Source: CAKUIA01 sp044433115 (GTDB lineage: Bacteria > Verrucomicrobiota > Verrucomicrobiia > Opitutales > Intestinicryptomonadaceae). Taken from it: a stretch of DNA of 14,914 bases. Each line of letters starts with the position of its first letter. Position 1 is the stretch's first letter. This document shows, piece after piece, positions 1 to 7,834 of the stretch. A program made the position numbers and the translations under genes. The DNA is taken from contig JAWXTY010000034.1 of NCBI GenBank assembly GCA_044433115.1, positions 1 through 14,914 on the forward strand, in the 5' to 3' direction. The notes under the pieces are model-generated. The model was not told the origin of the DNA and made no database searches. It saw only the letters and a program-made list of their open reading frames with translations.

Positions 1-2
1 TT

Positions 3-23
3 TACTGTATAGATTATACAGTA
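3..23. promoter_or_regulatory. Perfect 9-bp-arm palindrome, possible operator
   Basis: The arms TACTGTATA (3-11) and TATACAGTA (15-23) are exact reverse complements separated by GAT. A dyad this symmetric with a 3-nt centre suits a dimeric repressor site, or a hairpin belonging to a gene left of the window. No T-tract follows, so a terminator is less likely. It resembles the enterobacterial LexA box but its CTG-to-CAG spacing is one base longer. Which gene it would control cannot be seen. Confidence 0.4.
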
Positions 24-104
24 GTCAAGCTCTTTTTGCTTTAAAGTGGCTTATTTACTTATATCTTGATTTCAACAAAAAACTAACACGCAATACTAAA
101 ATAG

Positions 105-127
105 TGGACAATGGACAATGGACAGTG
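105..127. repeat. Heptanucleotide tandem repeat (TGGACAA)x3
   Basis: Two exact copies of TGGACAA (105-111, 112-118) are followed by TGGACAG (119-125) and TG. The reverse-complementary heptamer CTGTCCA occurs twice at 248-261, so the two clusters could pair across about 120 nt. The structure resembles the short tandemly repeated heptamers found in intergenic DNA of some bacteria. Confidence 0.75.
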
Positions 128-225
128 AGTTTTTGGGCAAGATTTTTTATCCCTAGTTTTTACTGTACGCTTTGATTTATACACAGAACTCCCCAACACT
201 CTCAAATTCTGCAACGACATTTCCC

Positions 226-264
226 CTGTTGCCTGTTGCCTCCAACGCTGTCCACTGTCCACTG
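226..264. repeat. Two further heptamer repeats (CTGTTGC)x2 and (CTGTCCA)x2
   Basis: CTGTTGC is repeated twice at 226-239. CTGTCCA is repeated twice at 248-261, followed by CTG. The second unit is nearly the reverse complement of the TGGACAA/TGGACAG units at 105-125. All three clusters share a 7-bp period, which suggests one repeat-generating process. No coding function is apparent. Confidence 0.7.
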
Positions 265-304
265 CTTACCCAAGCAAGCTAAAGGCTTTGTCTTTTATTT
301 GAAC

Positions 305-310
305 TTGACA
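305..310 (+). promoter_or_regulatory. Possible -35 box (TTGACA) for the sulfatase gene
   Basis: A consensus TTGACA lies about 90 bp before the sulfatase ATG. The same octamer TTGACAAG occurs before the epimerase-like gene (9204-9211) and, on the - strand, before mutA (6466-6473). I do not see a good -10 hexamer at the expected 16-18 bp spacing, so the promoter call is weak. Confidence 0.3.
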
Positions 311-402
311 AGGGTGTTGAAATGGAACAAGCTTAAAGGTAGTTTTTATTAAAGGGGACTTCTAAAAGAAATAAAAGCTAACTAAAAAAGGAAAAATGTA
401 CT

Positions 403-1980
403 ATGAAAAAATTAATTAAAATATCAGTATTATTCATTATTGGTGTGGCTCTGCAGGGGGCTTTTGCTGATAAAAAACCTAACTTCATCATCTTCTTGGT
501 TGACGACTTGGGGTATAATGACTTGAGCTGTTATGGCTCAGAAAATGTAAAAACGCCTAACTTAGATGCTATGGCGAAAAATGGTATACAATTTACTAGT
601 GGTTATGTGGGTGCTCCTGTTTGTGGTCCGAGTAGGTCTGCTCTAATGACTGGCTCGTACCCTATACGTATTGGCGAGCCAAAAAACCTTAAAGGTCTAC
701 ACACTGAGGCTCACGCTAAAGAATTATTTATCCCAGAATATCTAAAAGAATGTGGCTATACAACTGCCCTATTCGGCAAGTGGCATATGGGCTATAAAGA
801 CAACAACACTCCTCTTGAGCAAGGCTTTGACGAGTATTATGGCACTATAGCCCACAATGGCACGCAAAAAACAATCAACCCAAATCGTTCGAAGATGGAA
901 ATTTGGGAGGGTATGAAAAAAATTGATATGGATATAAATCAAGAAGTTATGAGCAGTCGCACTAAGGTTTATACAGAAAAATCTGTAGACTTCATTAAGC
1001 GTAATAAAGATAAGCCTTTCTTCTTGTTCTTATCTCACAATATGACTCACGTGGTCTTGGGTTGCGACGAAGCATTTAGAGGCAAGTCTGGCAAGGGCTT
1101 GTTCTACGACTGTGTAATGGAACTCGACTGGTCTATGGGCGAAATTCGTAAAACCCTTAAAGAAGAAGGTATTGCAGACAACACTGTTATTGCATTTTTA
1201 TCTGACAATGGTCCTTGGGTTGAAAGCCACCTAGAAGACCCTGAAGGTAACCACTACGGCTCGGCAGCCCCTCTAAGAGGTGTTAAGATGATGCCTTGGG
1301 AGGGCGGTCATAGAGTGCCTTATATAATAGAGTACCCAAGCAAAATCCCTGCAGGTCAAGTATGCGATGAAATTGCTTTGTCTATGGACTTATATGCAAC
1401 TTTCGCAAAGCTAGCTGACGCAAAGCTACCTGCAGACTTAAAAATAGACGGCAAAGACCTTATGCCTCTAGCTACTGGAGAGACAAAGACTTCTCCTCAC
1501 GAGTATTATTATTACTACTGTTACACAAGACTTTTTGCAATTAGAGACGCAAACTGGAAGCTAGTATTACCTAGAGAAGCGAAACCTTCATTTATGGGTT
1601 GGTGGGCAAGAATGATAGAAGAAGTAAAAGAGATTGAGCTTTACGACTTAAAAAATGATATAAGCGAAACCACAAATGTTGCAAAAGAGCACCCAGAAGT
1701 TGTTGAAAGTTTGCTAAAAGGAATTGAAAATGTACGCAAAACTTTGGGTGATTACAATATAATAGGTAGCGAAGTTCGTAACCACGATGCAGATTTCCCT
1801 ATAGAAAATCGCACAAAAAACTACACAGCAAGCCTACTAAAAGCTGCAAAATTAAAAGCCGATGGCAAGACACAAGCCGACTTAGAAGCCGAAGCTAAAG
1901 CCAATGCAAAAGCAAAGGCGAAAGCAAAAGCAAAAGCCAGACTTGAAGCCGAAGCCAAAGCTGAAGCTGAAGCTCAATAA
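403..1980 (+). CDS. Exported sulfatase (formylglycine-dependent, arylsulfatase A-like)
   Basis: This is a type I sulfatase that hydrolyses a sulfate ester, probably on a glycan, in the periplasm or outside the cell. Residues 1-22 form a signal peptide (basic MKK start, hydrophobic core, AFA before D23). The sulfatase signature CGPSR starts at C74, the cysteine converted to formylglycine. Metal-site residues include D34-D35 (VDDLGYND) and D268-N269 (SDNGPW). GKWHMG (K126, H128), H212 and WEGGHRVP (299-306) are also family landmarks. At 525 aa it is a normal length plus an unusual tail of about 43 residues. The start is supported by AGGA 10 nt upstream and by the signal peptide. It is monocistronic and convergent with mutAB. 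No maturase or other sulfatase gene is visible nearby. The substrate cannot be assigned from sequence alone. Confidence 0.95.
   Translation: MKKLIKISVLFIIGVALQGAFADKKPNFIIFLVDDLGYNDLSCYGSENVKTPNLDAMAKNGIQFTSGYVGAPVCGPSRSALMTGSYPIRIGEPKNLKGLHTEAHAKELFIPEYLKECGYTTALFGKWHMGYKDNNTPLEQGFDEYYGTIAHNGTQKTINPNRSKMEIWEGMKKIDMDINQEVMSSRTKVYTEKSVDFIKRNKDKPFFLFLSHNMTHVVLGCDEAFRGKSGKGLFYDCVMELDWSMGEIRKTLKEEGIADNTVIAFLSDNGPWVESHLEDPEGNHYGSAAPLRGVKMMPWEGGHRVPYIIEYPSKIPAGQVCDEIALSMDLYATFAKLADAKLPADLKIDGKDLMPLATGETKTSPHEYYYYYCYTRLFAIRDANWKLVLPREAKPSFMGWWARMIEEVKEIELYDLKNDISETTNVAKEHPEVVESLLKGIENVRKTLGDYNIIGSEVRNHDADFPIENRTKNYTASLLKAAKLKADGKTQADLEAEAKANAKAKAKAKAKARLEAEAKAEAEAQ
1849..1977 (+). repeat. Low-complexity K/A/E-rich C-terminal tail of the sulfatase
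   Basis: Residues 483-525 are almost only Lys, Ala and Glu, with a core of five consecutive KA dipeptides (about residues 501-510) encoded by near-identical GCAAAA-type hexamers. The composition predicts a charged single helix outside the sulfatase fold. Hexamer repetition makes this stretch prone to replication slippage, so length may vary between strains. Its role is unknown. It could be a cell-surface or polyanion tether. Confidence 0.75.
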
Positions 1981-2015
1981 TTCTCTATCCCAAGTTTAAG
2001 TTTAAAATATACAAA

Positions 2016-2057
2016 AATAAAAAAGAGCATCGGAATTAAAACCGATGCTCTTTCGTT
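2016..2057. terminator. Bidirectional intrinsic terminator between sulfatase and mutB
   Basis: A 12-bp perfect stem (AAAGAGCATCGG at 2022-2033 and CCGATGCTCTTT at 2042-2053) encloses an 8-nt loop. Read on the - strand, the stem is followed by a T-rich run, a good terminator for the mutAB transcript 40 bp past the mutB stop. On the + strand the following tract is weaker (TTTCGTTTGTT), but the hairpin probably also ends sulfatase transcription. Confidence 0.85.
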
Positions 2058-2093
2058 TGTTAGTATTTCAGCTATTGCTGTGTTTTATAAATA

Positions 2094-4283
2094 CTATTGC
2101 TTAGCTTGCTCTAGCAAAAGCTCTAGCATTTTCTTTGCAGCTACTGGAATTTCTGTGCCAGGTCCGAAGATTGCACTTGCTCCTGCTTCGTACAAATACT
2201 CATAGTCTTGGGCTGGAATTACCCCACCTGCTATTACCATTATGTCTTCTCTACCAAGTTTCTTCAACTCTTCAATCAAGGCTGGCAATAGAGTCTTATG
2301 CCCAGCTGCTAGAGAACTCATACCAATGATATGTACGTCGTTTTCTACAGCCATTTGTGCAGTTTCTTCTGGAGTTTGAAATAGTGGACCTATATCAACG
2401 TCGAAGCCCATATCAGCATAGCCAGTTGCAACAACTTTCGCACCTCTATCGTGTCCGTCTTGTCCCATCTTTGCTATTAATATTCTTGGTCTTCTACCAT
2501 CTAGTTTTTCAAACTCGCCAACTAATGATGTAATCTCTTCCATAACTAATTTTGATTTTTCATTCTTAGAAAATTCCTTTTCATAAACGCCACTAATAGA
2601 ACGTATTGTAGCCTTATATCTGCCAAATACCTTTTCGCATGCGTCAGAAATTTCGCCTAAAGATGCTCTAGCCTTTGCAGCTTCAACAGCCAATTCCAAC
2701 AAATTACCTTCGCCAGTTTCAGCACACTTTGTGATAGCTTCCAATATAGAACGAACCTTGTCGTTATCTCTATTAGCACGCAACTTTTCTAATTTTGCGA
2801 TTTGAGACATACGCACTGCAGAGTTGTCGATAGCCAAAATATCCAAAGCGTCTTCTTTTTCTAGTCTATGCTTATTCAAGCCAACTATAGTTTCCAAACC
2901 AGAGTCAATTCTAGCTTGGCGTCTTGCTGCTGCTTCTTCGATACGTAGTTTAGGTAAACCAGCTTCGATAGCCTTAGTCATACCACCAAGTTTTTCAACT
3001 TCTTGGATATGAGCCCAAGCCTTTTCGGCAAGTTCCTTAGTCAAGCTTTCTACATAGTAACTACCACCCCAAGGGTCGATTACATTACATATAGAAGTTT
3101 CGTCTTGTAGGTATAATTGAGTGTTTCTTGCGATACGTGCAGAGAAATCTGTAGGCAATGCAATAGCTTCGTCTAAAGCGTTTGTATGTAAACTTTGAGT
3201 ATGACCTAAACCTGCACCCATTGCTTCAATTACAGTTCTTGCAACGTTATTGAATGGATCTTGTTCAGTCAAAGACCAACCTGAAGTTTGAGAGTGTGTA
3301 CGCAATGCCATACTCTTAGGGTTCTTTGGCTCGAAAGTCTTAACAATCTTAGCCCAAAGCATACGAGCAGCCCTCATCTTTGCAACTTCCATAAAGTAGT
3401 TTTTACCTATAGCCCAGAAGAAGCTCAATCTTGGAGCGAATGCGTCAACACTTAAGCCTGCCTTTACGCCTTCTCTTAAGTATTCCAAGCCATCTGCAAG
3501 AGTATAAGCCATTTCCAAGTCTGCAGTAGCCCCTGCTTCTTGCATATGGTAACCTGAGATAGAAATACTGTTAAACTTAGGCATATTCTTAGAAGTATAA
3601 GCGAAAATATCGCCAATAATCTTCATAGAAGGAGTTGGTGGGTAAATATAAGTATTACGAACCATAAACTCTTTTAAGATGTCGTTTTGGATAGTACCAG
3701 TTAACTCTTCGAGTTTGCAACCTTGTTCTAAGCCTGCAACGATGTAGAAAGCCAAGATAGGTAAAACTGCACCATTCATAGTCATAGAAACAGAAACTTG
3801 GCTAAGTGGAATGTTCTTAAACAAAACTTCCATATCCAAGATAGAGTCTACAGCTACCCCTGCTTTGCCAACATCGCCTACAACTCTTTCGTGATCTGAG
3901 TCGTAACCTCTATGTGTCGCCAAGTCAAAGGCGATAGATAATCCCTTTTGTCCTGCTGCTAGATTTCTTCTATAAAATGCGTTAGACTCCTCTGCTGTAG
4001 AGAAACCTGCGTATTGACGAACAGTCCAAGGACGTATAACATACATAGTCGCATATGGTCCTCTTAGGAAAGGAGCGATACCTGCAGTGTAGCCTAAGTG
4101 TTGCATAGACTCATAGTCCTTTGCAGTGTAGAGAGGCTCTACGTCGATTTGTTCCATAGTCTCAGTTACATAATCTGAAACAGACTTGCCTGTAGACTCT
4201 TCGATTTGCTTCTTCCATTCTTCGTAAGAAACATTCTTTTGTTCTGACTTAAAGTCAATCTTTGTAAAATCTGGTGTATTCAT
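2094..4283 (-). CDS. mutB: Methylmalonyl-CoA mutase, large (catalytic, B12-binding) subunit
   Basis: This subunit catalyses the adenosylcobalamin-dependent interconversion of succinyl-CoA and (R)-methylmalonyl-CoA, used in propionate metabolism in the cytoplasm. The N-terminal TIM-barrel carries the substrate-site run TMYVIRPWTVRQYAGF (79-94; Y81 matches the family active-site tyrosine), GYDSDHERV (126-134), R209 in VRNTYIYPP and H246 in GYHMQEAG. The C-terminal cobalamin domain has DGHDRG (609-614) with the cobalt-ligand H611, followed by SSLAAGH (656-662) and AGGVIP (685-690). The 729-aa length fits the family. The start is supported by AGGGAG at 4294-4299, 10 nt upstream. It lies 20 bp after mutA in the same operon. 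No epimerase or MeaB chaperone gene is adjacent. Confidence 0.97.
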   Translation of the reverse strand: MNTPDFTKIDFKSEQKNVSYEEWKKQIEESTGKSVSDYVTETMEQIDVEPLYTAKDYESMQHLGYTAGIAPFLRGPYATMYVIRPWTVRQYAGFSTAEESNAFYRRNLAAGQKGLSIAFDLATHRGYDSDHERVVGDVGKAGVAVDSILDMEVLFKNIPLSQVSVSMTMNGAVLPILAFYIVAGLEQGCKLEELTGTIQNDILKEFMVRNTYIYPPTPSMKIIGDIFAYTSKNMPKFNSISISGYHMQEAGATADLEMAYTLADGLEYLREGVKAGLSVDAFAPRLSFFWAIGKNYFMEVAKMRAARMLWAKIVKTFEPKNPKSMALRTHSQTSGWSLTEQDPFNNVARTVIEAMGAGLGHTQSLHTNALDEAIALPTDFSARIARNTQLYLQDETSICNVIDPWGGSYYVESLTKELAEKAWAHIQEVEKLGGMTKAIEAGLPKLRIEEAAARRQARIDSGLETIVGLNKHRLEKEDALDILAIDNSAVRMSQIAKLEKLRANRDNDKVRSILEAITKCAETGEGNLLELAVEAAKARASLGEISDACEKVFGRYKATIRSISGVYEKEFSKNEKSKLVMEEITSLVGEFEKLDGRRPRILIAKMGQDGHDRGAKVVATGYADMGFDVDIGPLFQTPEETAQMAVENDVHIIGMSSLAAGHKTLLPALIEELKKLGREDIMVIAGGVIPAQDYEYLYEAGASAIFGPGTEIPVAAKKMLELLLEQAKQ

Positions 4284-4303
4284 TTAATTTACTCTCCCTT
4301 CGA

Positions 4304-6379
4304 TTATATTACGCCTAAGCCTGATAGTAAAGAACTCAACATATCATAATTATTAGTCCTTAGGCTTATGCTATCGTCCATACCTGCTGCCTTGTAGCCC
4401 TCTACTAAGTCCTTATCTGGCATACCTGCCATAAATACCTTAGCATTAGGAGCTATAGCCTTAATTGCCTTAGATACGCTTGGAACTAACTCAGGGTAAG
4501 TTGCGTCTGTAGAACAAATTACAGCGATTGTTGCTTCACTTTCTGCGAAAGCCTTTGCAGCGTCCTCTGCACTTTCAAAGCCAGCTGGATATATAACATC
4601 AAAGCCTCCAACTTCAAAGAAACCTCTAATAAAGTCTGCTCTTGCCTTGTGTTGTACTAAAGAACCCATAGTAGCTAAGAATATCTTTGGAGCAGAACCT
4701 GTAGCTTCCTTAGATGCTTCGCTTGCTAAACGCAAGTCTTCAAAGTGTTCAGAAGCTCTCTTCATCAACAAGCTTGCTTTTGCTGAAGTATGCTCGCCTG
4801 TAACATTAACGTTATCAGAAACAACTTCAAGGCTTGCACCTGCTGTAACAGCACTTATCAATTGGCTAATCAAGTTAGCGTCGAATTTAGCATCTACAGT
4901 GAAAGAGTCGATTTTCCTAGCTTCTTTCAAGTCGTTTACTCTAACTTCTTTCAACGCCTTTTGATCTACTTCAGGTTTTTCTAAAAGAACTTCAGTCAAG
5001 TTTGCATAAGAATTTGTACCAACTATGATATTTCTACGAGAGTCGTATAACTTCTTTCTTGCCAAGTATGTATTTTGTACATCAGCTGCAGCCTTGCCTT
5101 CAAGGATATAACTTTCCATACCACCTTGGCTTTCTATATCTTGGAATTTAGCCCAAGACTTTTCAGCAATCTCATTAGCCAAATTTTCAACATACCAAGA
5201 ACCACCAACTGGGTCGATTACGTCGCATAAATTACATTCTTGAGCCAACAAAATTTGTTGATTTCTTGCTATACGCATTGAGAAATCGTCAGCCTTATCG
5301 AAAATTTCATCGAAAGTACCAATAGTAATACCATCGCATATACCAACTATAGCAGAAAAGGCTTCAGTTGTAGTACGCAACATATTTACATAAGGGTCAA
5401 ATGCTGTCTTATTGAAAGTAGTAGTACGTACAAATACCTTGATTTTTTGAGCTTCTTCATTGCCTCCAAAAGCTTCAACTACCTTTGCCCACAATACACG
5501 CAATGCACGCAATTTAGCAATTTCCATAAAGAAATTTGAACCAACGCCCATTCTAAATCTAAATAGAGGAGCTGCTTCATTAATGTCCATACCACGTTTT
5601 AGCAATTCGCTCAAATATTTCTTAGCAGTTGCAATCGCAAAAGAAAGTTCTTCAACTGCACTAGCTCCTGAACAAGAATAAGCATACATATCAACGCCAA
5701 CTGCACCAAATTTTGGAGCATTCTTTGCATTGAAATCTGCAAGAGCATAAAGAGCATCATAAGCATTTTCTAAAGAAGTTTCAACTGCACCATCTTTAGC
5801 CAACATAGACAAAATGTCAGCATAAATACCACCTGTCAACTTAGATAGGTCTGAAGTAGAAGAATATAAAAATGCAGCAGCAGAGCAATAAGCCATACCT
5901 GCAAATATATTAATATTGATATGCTCACGACTAACGTCCTTAAGAGCAATCTCCATATCTTCCTTAGTAGAGATAGAAACGCCACCTGTGCCAATTTCGT
6001 TAGCTAAGTCAGCGTCGATACACTTAGAGCTAGCGTCGTCGAAAGTGATTTCAACGCCAGTTTGTCCCTTATTTAGTGCGTCTAAAATTTTCGCATTAAA
6101 TTCTTGAGGAGTCTTTGCATACATATCTTGGCTAATAACCCAAGGCTTAGTTCTATATCCTCCTGCATTTGTGCCACGTAAATAAGTACCTTGAGCAGGC
6201 ATTTCTACATTTGCTGGTAAGTCCTCTTGCATATAGATAGGCTTTAAGTTAATGCCTTCTACAGTAGAAGTGTTCATTTTTTTATCAAAAGGTGCACCCT
6301 TTAAGAGCTTTACGCACTCGTCGTACCATTCTTGATAAGTAGGTTTCTTAAACTCTGAGAACAAGTTTTCTTGATTCAT
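4304..6379 (-). CDS. mutA: Methylmalonyl-CoA mutase, small (non-catalytic) subunit
   Basis: This is the structural partner of MutB in the heterodimeric mutase. It has the mutase fold: LRGTNAGGYRTKPW (67-80), FRFRMGVGSNFFMEIAKLRALR (273-294) and DVIDPVGGSWYVENL (386-400) match the family. The cobalamin-binding region is degenerate. Where MutB has DGHDRG, this protein reads GSLVQHKAR (572-580), so it should not bind B12, as expected for MutA. The 691-aa length is somewhat longer than many MutA proteins. No strong Shine-Dalgarno precedes the ATG; a GAG lies about 13 nt upstream. Transcription probably starts in the 99-bp gap behind it, but read-through from the phage-like genes upstream on the same strand is possible. 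Confidence 0.95.
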   Translation of the reverse strand: MNQENLFSEFKKPTYQEWYDECVKLLKGAPFDKKMNTSTVEGINLKPIYMQEDLPANVEMPAQGTYLRGTNAGGYRTKPWVISQDMYAKTPQEFNAKILDALNKGQTGVEITFDDASSKCIDADLANEIGTGGVSISTKEDMEIALKDVSREHININIFAGMAYCSAAAFLYSSTSDLSKLTGGIYADILSMLAKDGAVETSLENAYDALYALADFNAKNAPKFGAVGVDMYAYSCSGASAVEELSFAIATAKKYLSELLKRGMDINEAAPLFRFRMGVGSNFFMEIAKLRALRVLWAKVVEAFGGNEEAQKIKVFVRTTTFNKTAFDPYVNMLRTTTEAFSAIVGICDGITIGTFDEIFDKADDFSMRIARNQQILLAQECNLCDVIDPVGGSWYVENLANEIAEKSWAKFQDIESQGGMESYILEGKAAADVQNTYLARKKLYDSRRNIIVGTNSYANLTEVLLEKPEVDQKALKEVRVNDLKEARKIDSFTVDAKFDANLISQLISAVTAGASLEVVSDNVNVTGEHTSAKASLLMKRASEHFEDLRLASEASKEATGSAPKIFLATMGSLVQHKARADFIRGFFEVGGFDVIYPAGFESAEDAAKAFAESEATIAVICSTDATYPELVPSVSKAIKAIAPNAKVFMAGMPDKDLVEGYKAAGMDDSISLRTNNYDMLSSLLSGLGVI

Positions 6380-6478
6380 ATTTATATTATCTCGGTTGTT
6401 AATAATCTATAATTTACTGTAAATACAGAAAAAATCTTGGATATAATTTTGCAAAAACAAGTCAGCTTGTCAAGGTTT
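6380..6478 (-). promoter_or_regulatory. Intergenic gap between terminase gene and mutA: possible promoter, operator and weak terminator
   Basis: Read on the - strand, this gap contains TTGACAAG (6466-6473), a possible -35 box. It also has a short hairpin, ACAAG (6466-6470) with CTTGT (6457-6461), followed by a T-run. That could instead be a weak terminator for the terminase transcript, and the two readings overlap. AT-rich -10 candidates (TTATAT, 6441-6446) lie at a longer than ideal spacing. Nearer to mutA is a small dyad, CTGTA/TACAG (6417-6421, 6424-6428), within TTTACTGTA, a 9-mer also found at 1-9 and 159-167. Confidence 0.35.
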
Positions 6479-7834
6479 TCACCAAATATAATCGTTCTTT
6501 TTGCTAAATATTGATATTTTAGGGCTGTCGAGCTTGCAATCTTTGGCACAATAATAAGCTAAAGCCAACGCCCAAAAGTGGTCGCTATGCCCTGAAGCAT
6601 TGTGTTTTGCTGTGATATTTATATTAGAGCCTGAGCCAAATTCTCGTTTTAGATTTCTAAAATCTGCACGAATTTCTTGAGTGTCTGGTAAGCGTATTTG
6701 AGAATTTTGCATAGCAACTTTCAAGGGATATGCAAGAATTTGCTTAGTTAAGTTGGTGAAATTTACACTCTCTATGCGAGATTTTCCAAATTTACTTTGA
6801 GCCCTCTCTGCAAATTGTCTACCTAACCCTGTGCTATCTATTGCAACTTTCAAAACATAAGGATTTTGCAAATATTGCATTAAAACAGACTCTTGCTCCG
6901 AAAATGGCGTGTCTTTAAAGGATTGTATGTCTATAGTATAAAAAATATCTCCAACTTTTTTAAGTAGATAAAACACGCTATAGTCTCGACTCCTTGCCAA
7001 GTCAACTCCCAAGAACATAGGCTCTGTACACTTAGAATAATCCTCTTGCCAAGGCGTATTTTGCTTATAGAAGTTTTTCTCGAGGACTTCAAAGGGGATA
7101 AAGTTAGAATTGTCATTGGCAGGCTGACACATATATTCTTGAAGAAAACTCTCTTCGTCTACGCAAGAATTTTTGATATAGTCAAAATAGGCAGAATTAT
7201 CCATATCATAAATCTTGTTATCTTTGCCAAGAGCCTTCTTTAGTTTATCTAAAAATCCTTGCTCAAGAGCGTCTTGGAGGCTCACTTTGTGTAGAGAAAT
7301 ATTTTTGGGGTTATTTCCATATTTTATTTCATTTACAAGTTTGTTAAAAAAGCTATCTGAGCCTCTATGAGTAGATATAATCTCAAGCGAGCCTCCCCAA
7401 GTTATGCCAGGGTAGGCAATGGCGTAGAGCTTTTCGCTATCTTGATGTAGGGCAAATTCGTCTAAGATACGGCTACCCCTCTTGCCTGCTTGAGCGTCTG
7501 GGTTGGAGCTAAGTGAGTGTATCTTTGTGCCATTTTTAAAGGCTAGGGACTTTGTGCTTTTTGCACTGTCTTCAGTTAGAGTGTCGCCCGAAATTTCCTT
7601 AAAGGCTATATTTAATATAGCGGCAAACTTCTTGCAGTCCTCTATAAATAGAGAAGCTTGCACTTCGTCTCTGGAACTAACCCAAGAGTCTAGGCGTTCT
7701 GTGCTAAGGCTATGCCTACGCACAAGGCTGTAGGCACTAGTCCAGCTCATACCAATTTGTCTGCTCTTTTCCATTAGCTTTATGCGAGAATTATCCAAGA
7801 GCCACTCTTTTTGATAAGGTAGAAAAAAGCTCAT
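6479..7834 (-). CDS. Phage terminase large subunit, Mu gp28-like
   Basis: This is the predicted ATP-driven DNA-packaging motor and headful nuclease of a Mu-like phage. The N-terminal ATPase has the opening LPYQKEWL (5-12), a Walker A-like SRQIGMSW (24-31), Walker B ILDEF (123-127; D125, E126) and the coupling motif STH (154-156). The C-terminal RNase H-like nuclease shows acidic residues D278 (GVDLARSRDYS), D333 (AIDSTG) and D418 (SDHFWALALA), so both activities look intact. At 451 aa it is shorter than Mu gp28 but within the range of large terminases. Its ATG overlaps the stop of the preceding gene (ATGA), which implies translational coupling. No portal gene follows, which is odd for a functional phage. 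Confidence 0.88.
   Translation of the reverse strand: MSFFLPYQKEWLLDNSRIKLMEKSRQIGMSWTSAYSLVRRHSLSTERLDSWVSSRDEVQASLFIEDCKKFAAILNIAFKEISGDTLTEDSAKSTKSLAFKNGTKIHSLSSNPDAQAGKRGSRILDEFALHQDSEKLYAIAYPGITWGGSLEIISTHRGSDSFFNKLVNEIKYGNNPKNISLHKVSLQDALEQGFLDKLKKALGKDNKIYDMDNSAYFDYIKNSCVDEESFLQEYMCQPANDNSNFIPFEVLEKNFYKQNTPWQEDYSKCTEPMFLGVDLARSRDYSVFYLLKKVGDIFYTIDIQSFKDTPFSEQESVLMQYLQNPYVLKVAIDSTGLGRQFAERAQSKFGKSRIESVNFTNLTKQILAYPLKVAMQNSQIRLPDTQEIRADFRNLKREFGSGSNINITAKHNASGHSDHFWALALAYYCAKDCKLDSPKISIFSKKNDYIW

Larger units (their letters stand above)
1..402. other. Non-coding region upstream of the sulfatase gene
   Basis: I see no convincing coding region here. The stretch holds a near-perfect palindrome at its left edge, three short clusters of heptanucleotide tandem repeats (105-127, 226-240, 248-264) and a TTGACA box at 305-310 that may be the -35 element for the sulfatase gene. 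A purine-rich AGGA (389-392) lies 10 nt before the sulfatase ATG and is the likely ribosome binding site. The window edge cuts off whatever lies to the left. Confidence 0.7.

Noticed and set aside
3..23. LexA (SOS) box
   Set aside because: The palindrome resembles the enterobacterial consensus, but its CTG-to-CAG spacing is 11 rather than 10, and no SOS gene is adjacent. LexA motifs in other phyla differ.
4647..4964. 105-aa open frame on the + strand inside mutA
   Set aside because: It is antisense to a well-conserved mutA coding region, with no domain and no start signal. It is a shadow of the real gene, as are the other antisense frames within mutAB, the terminase and the M48 gene.
4304..6379. 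MutA considered as a damaged mutase because its DxHxxG motif is missing
   Set aside because: Loss of the cobalamin motif is the normal state of the small subunit in heterodimeric methylmalonyl-CoA mutases, and the partner MutB has the intact motif.
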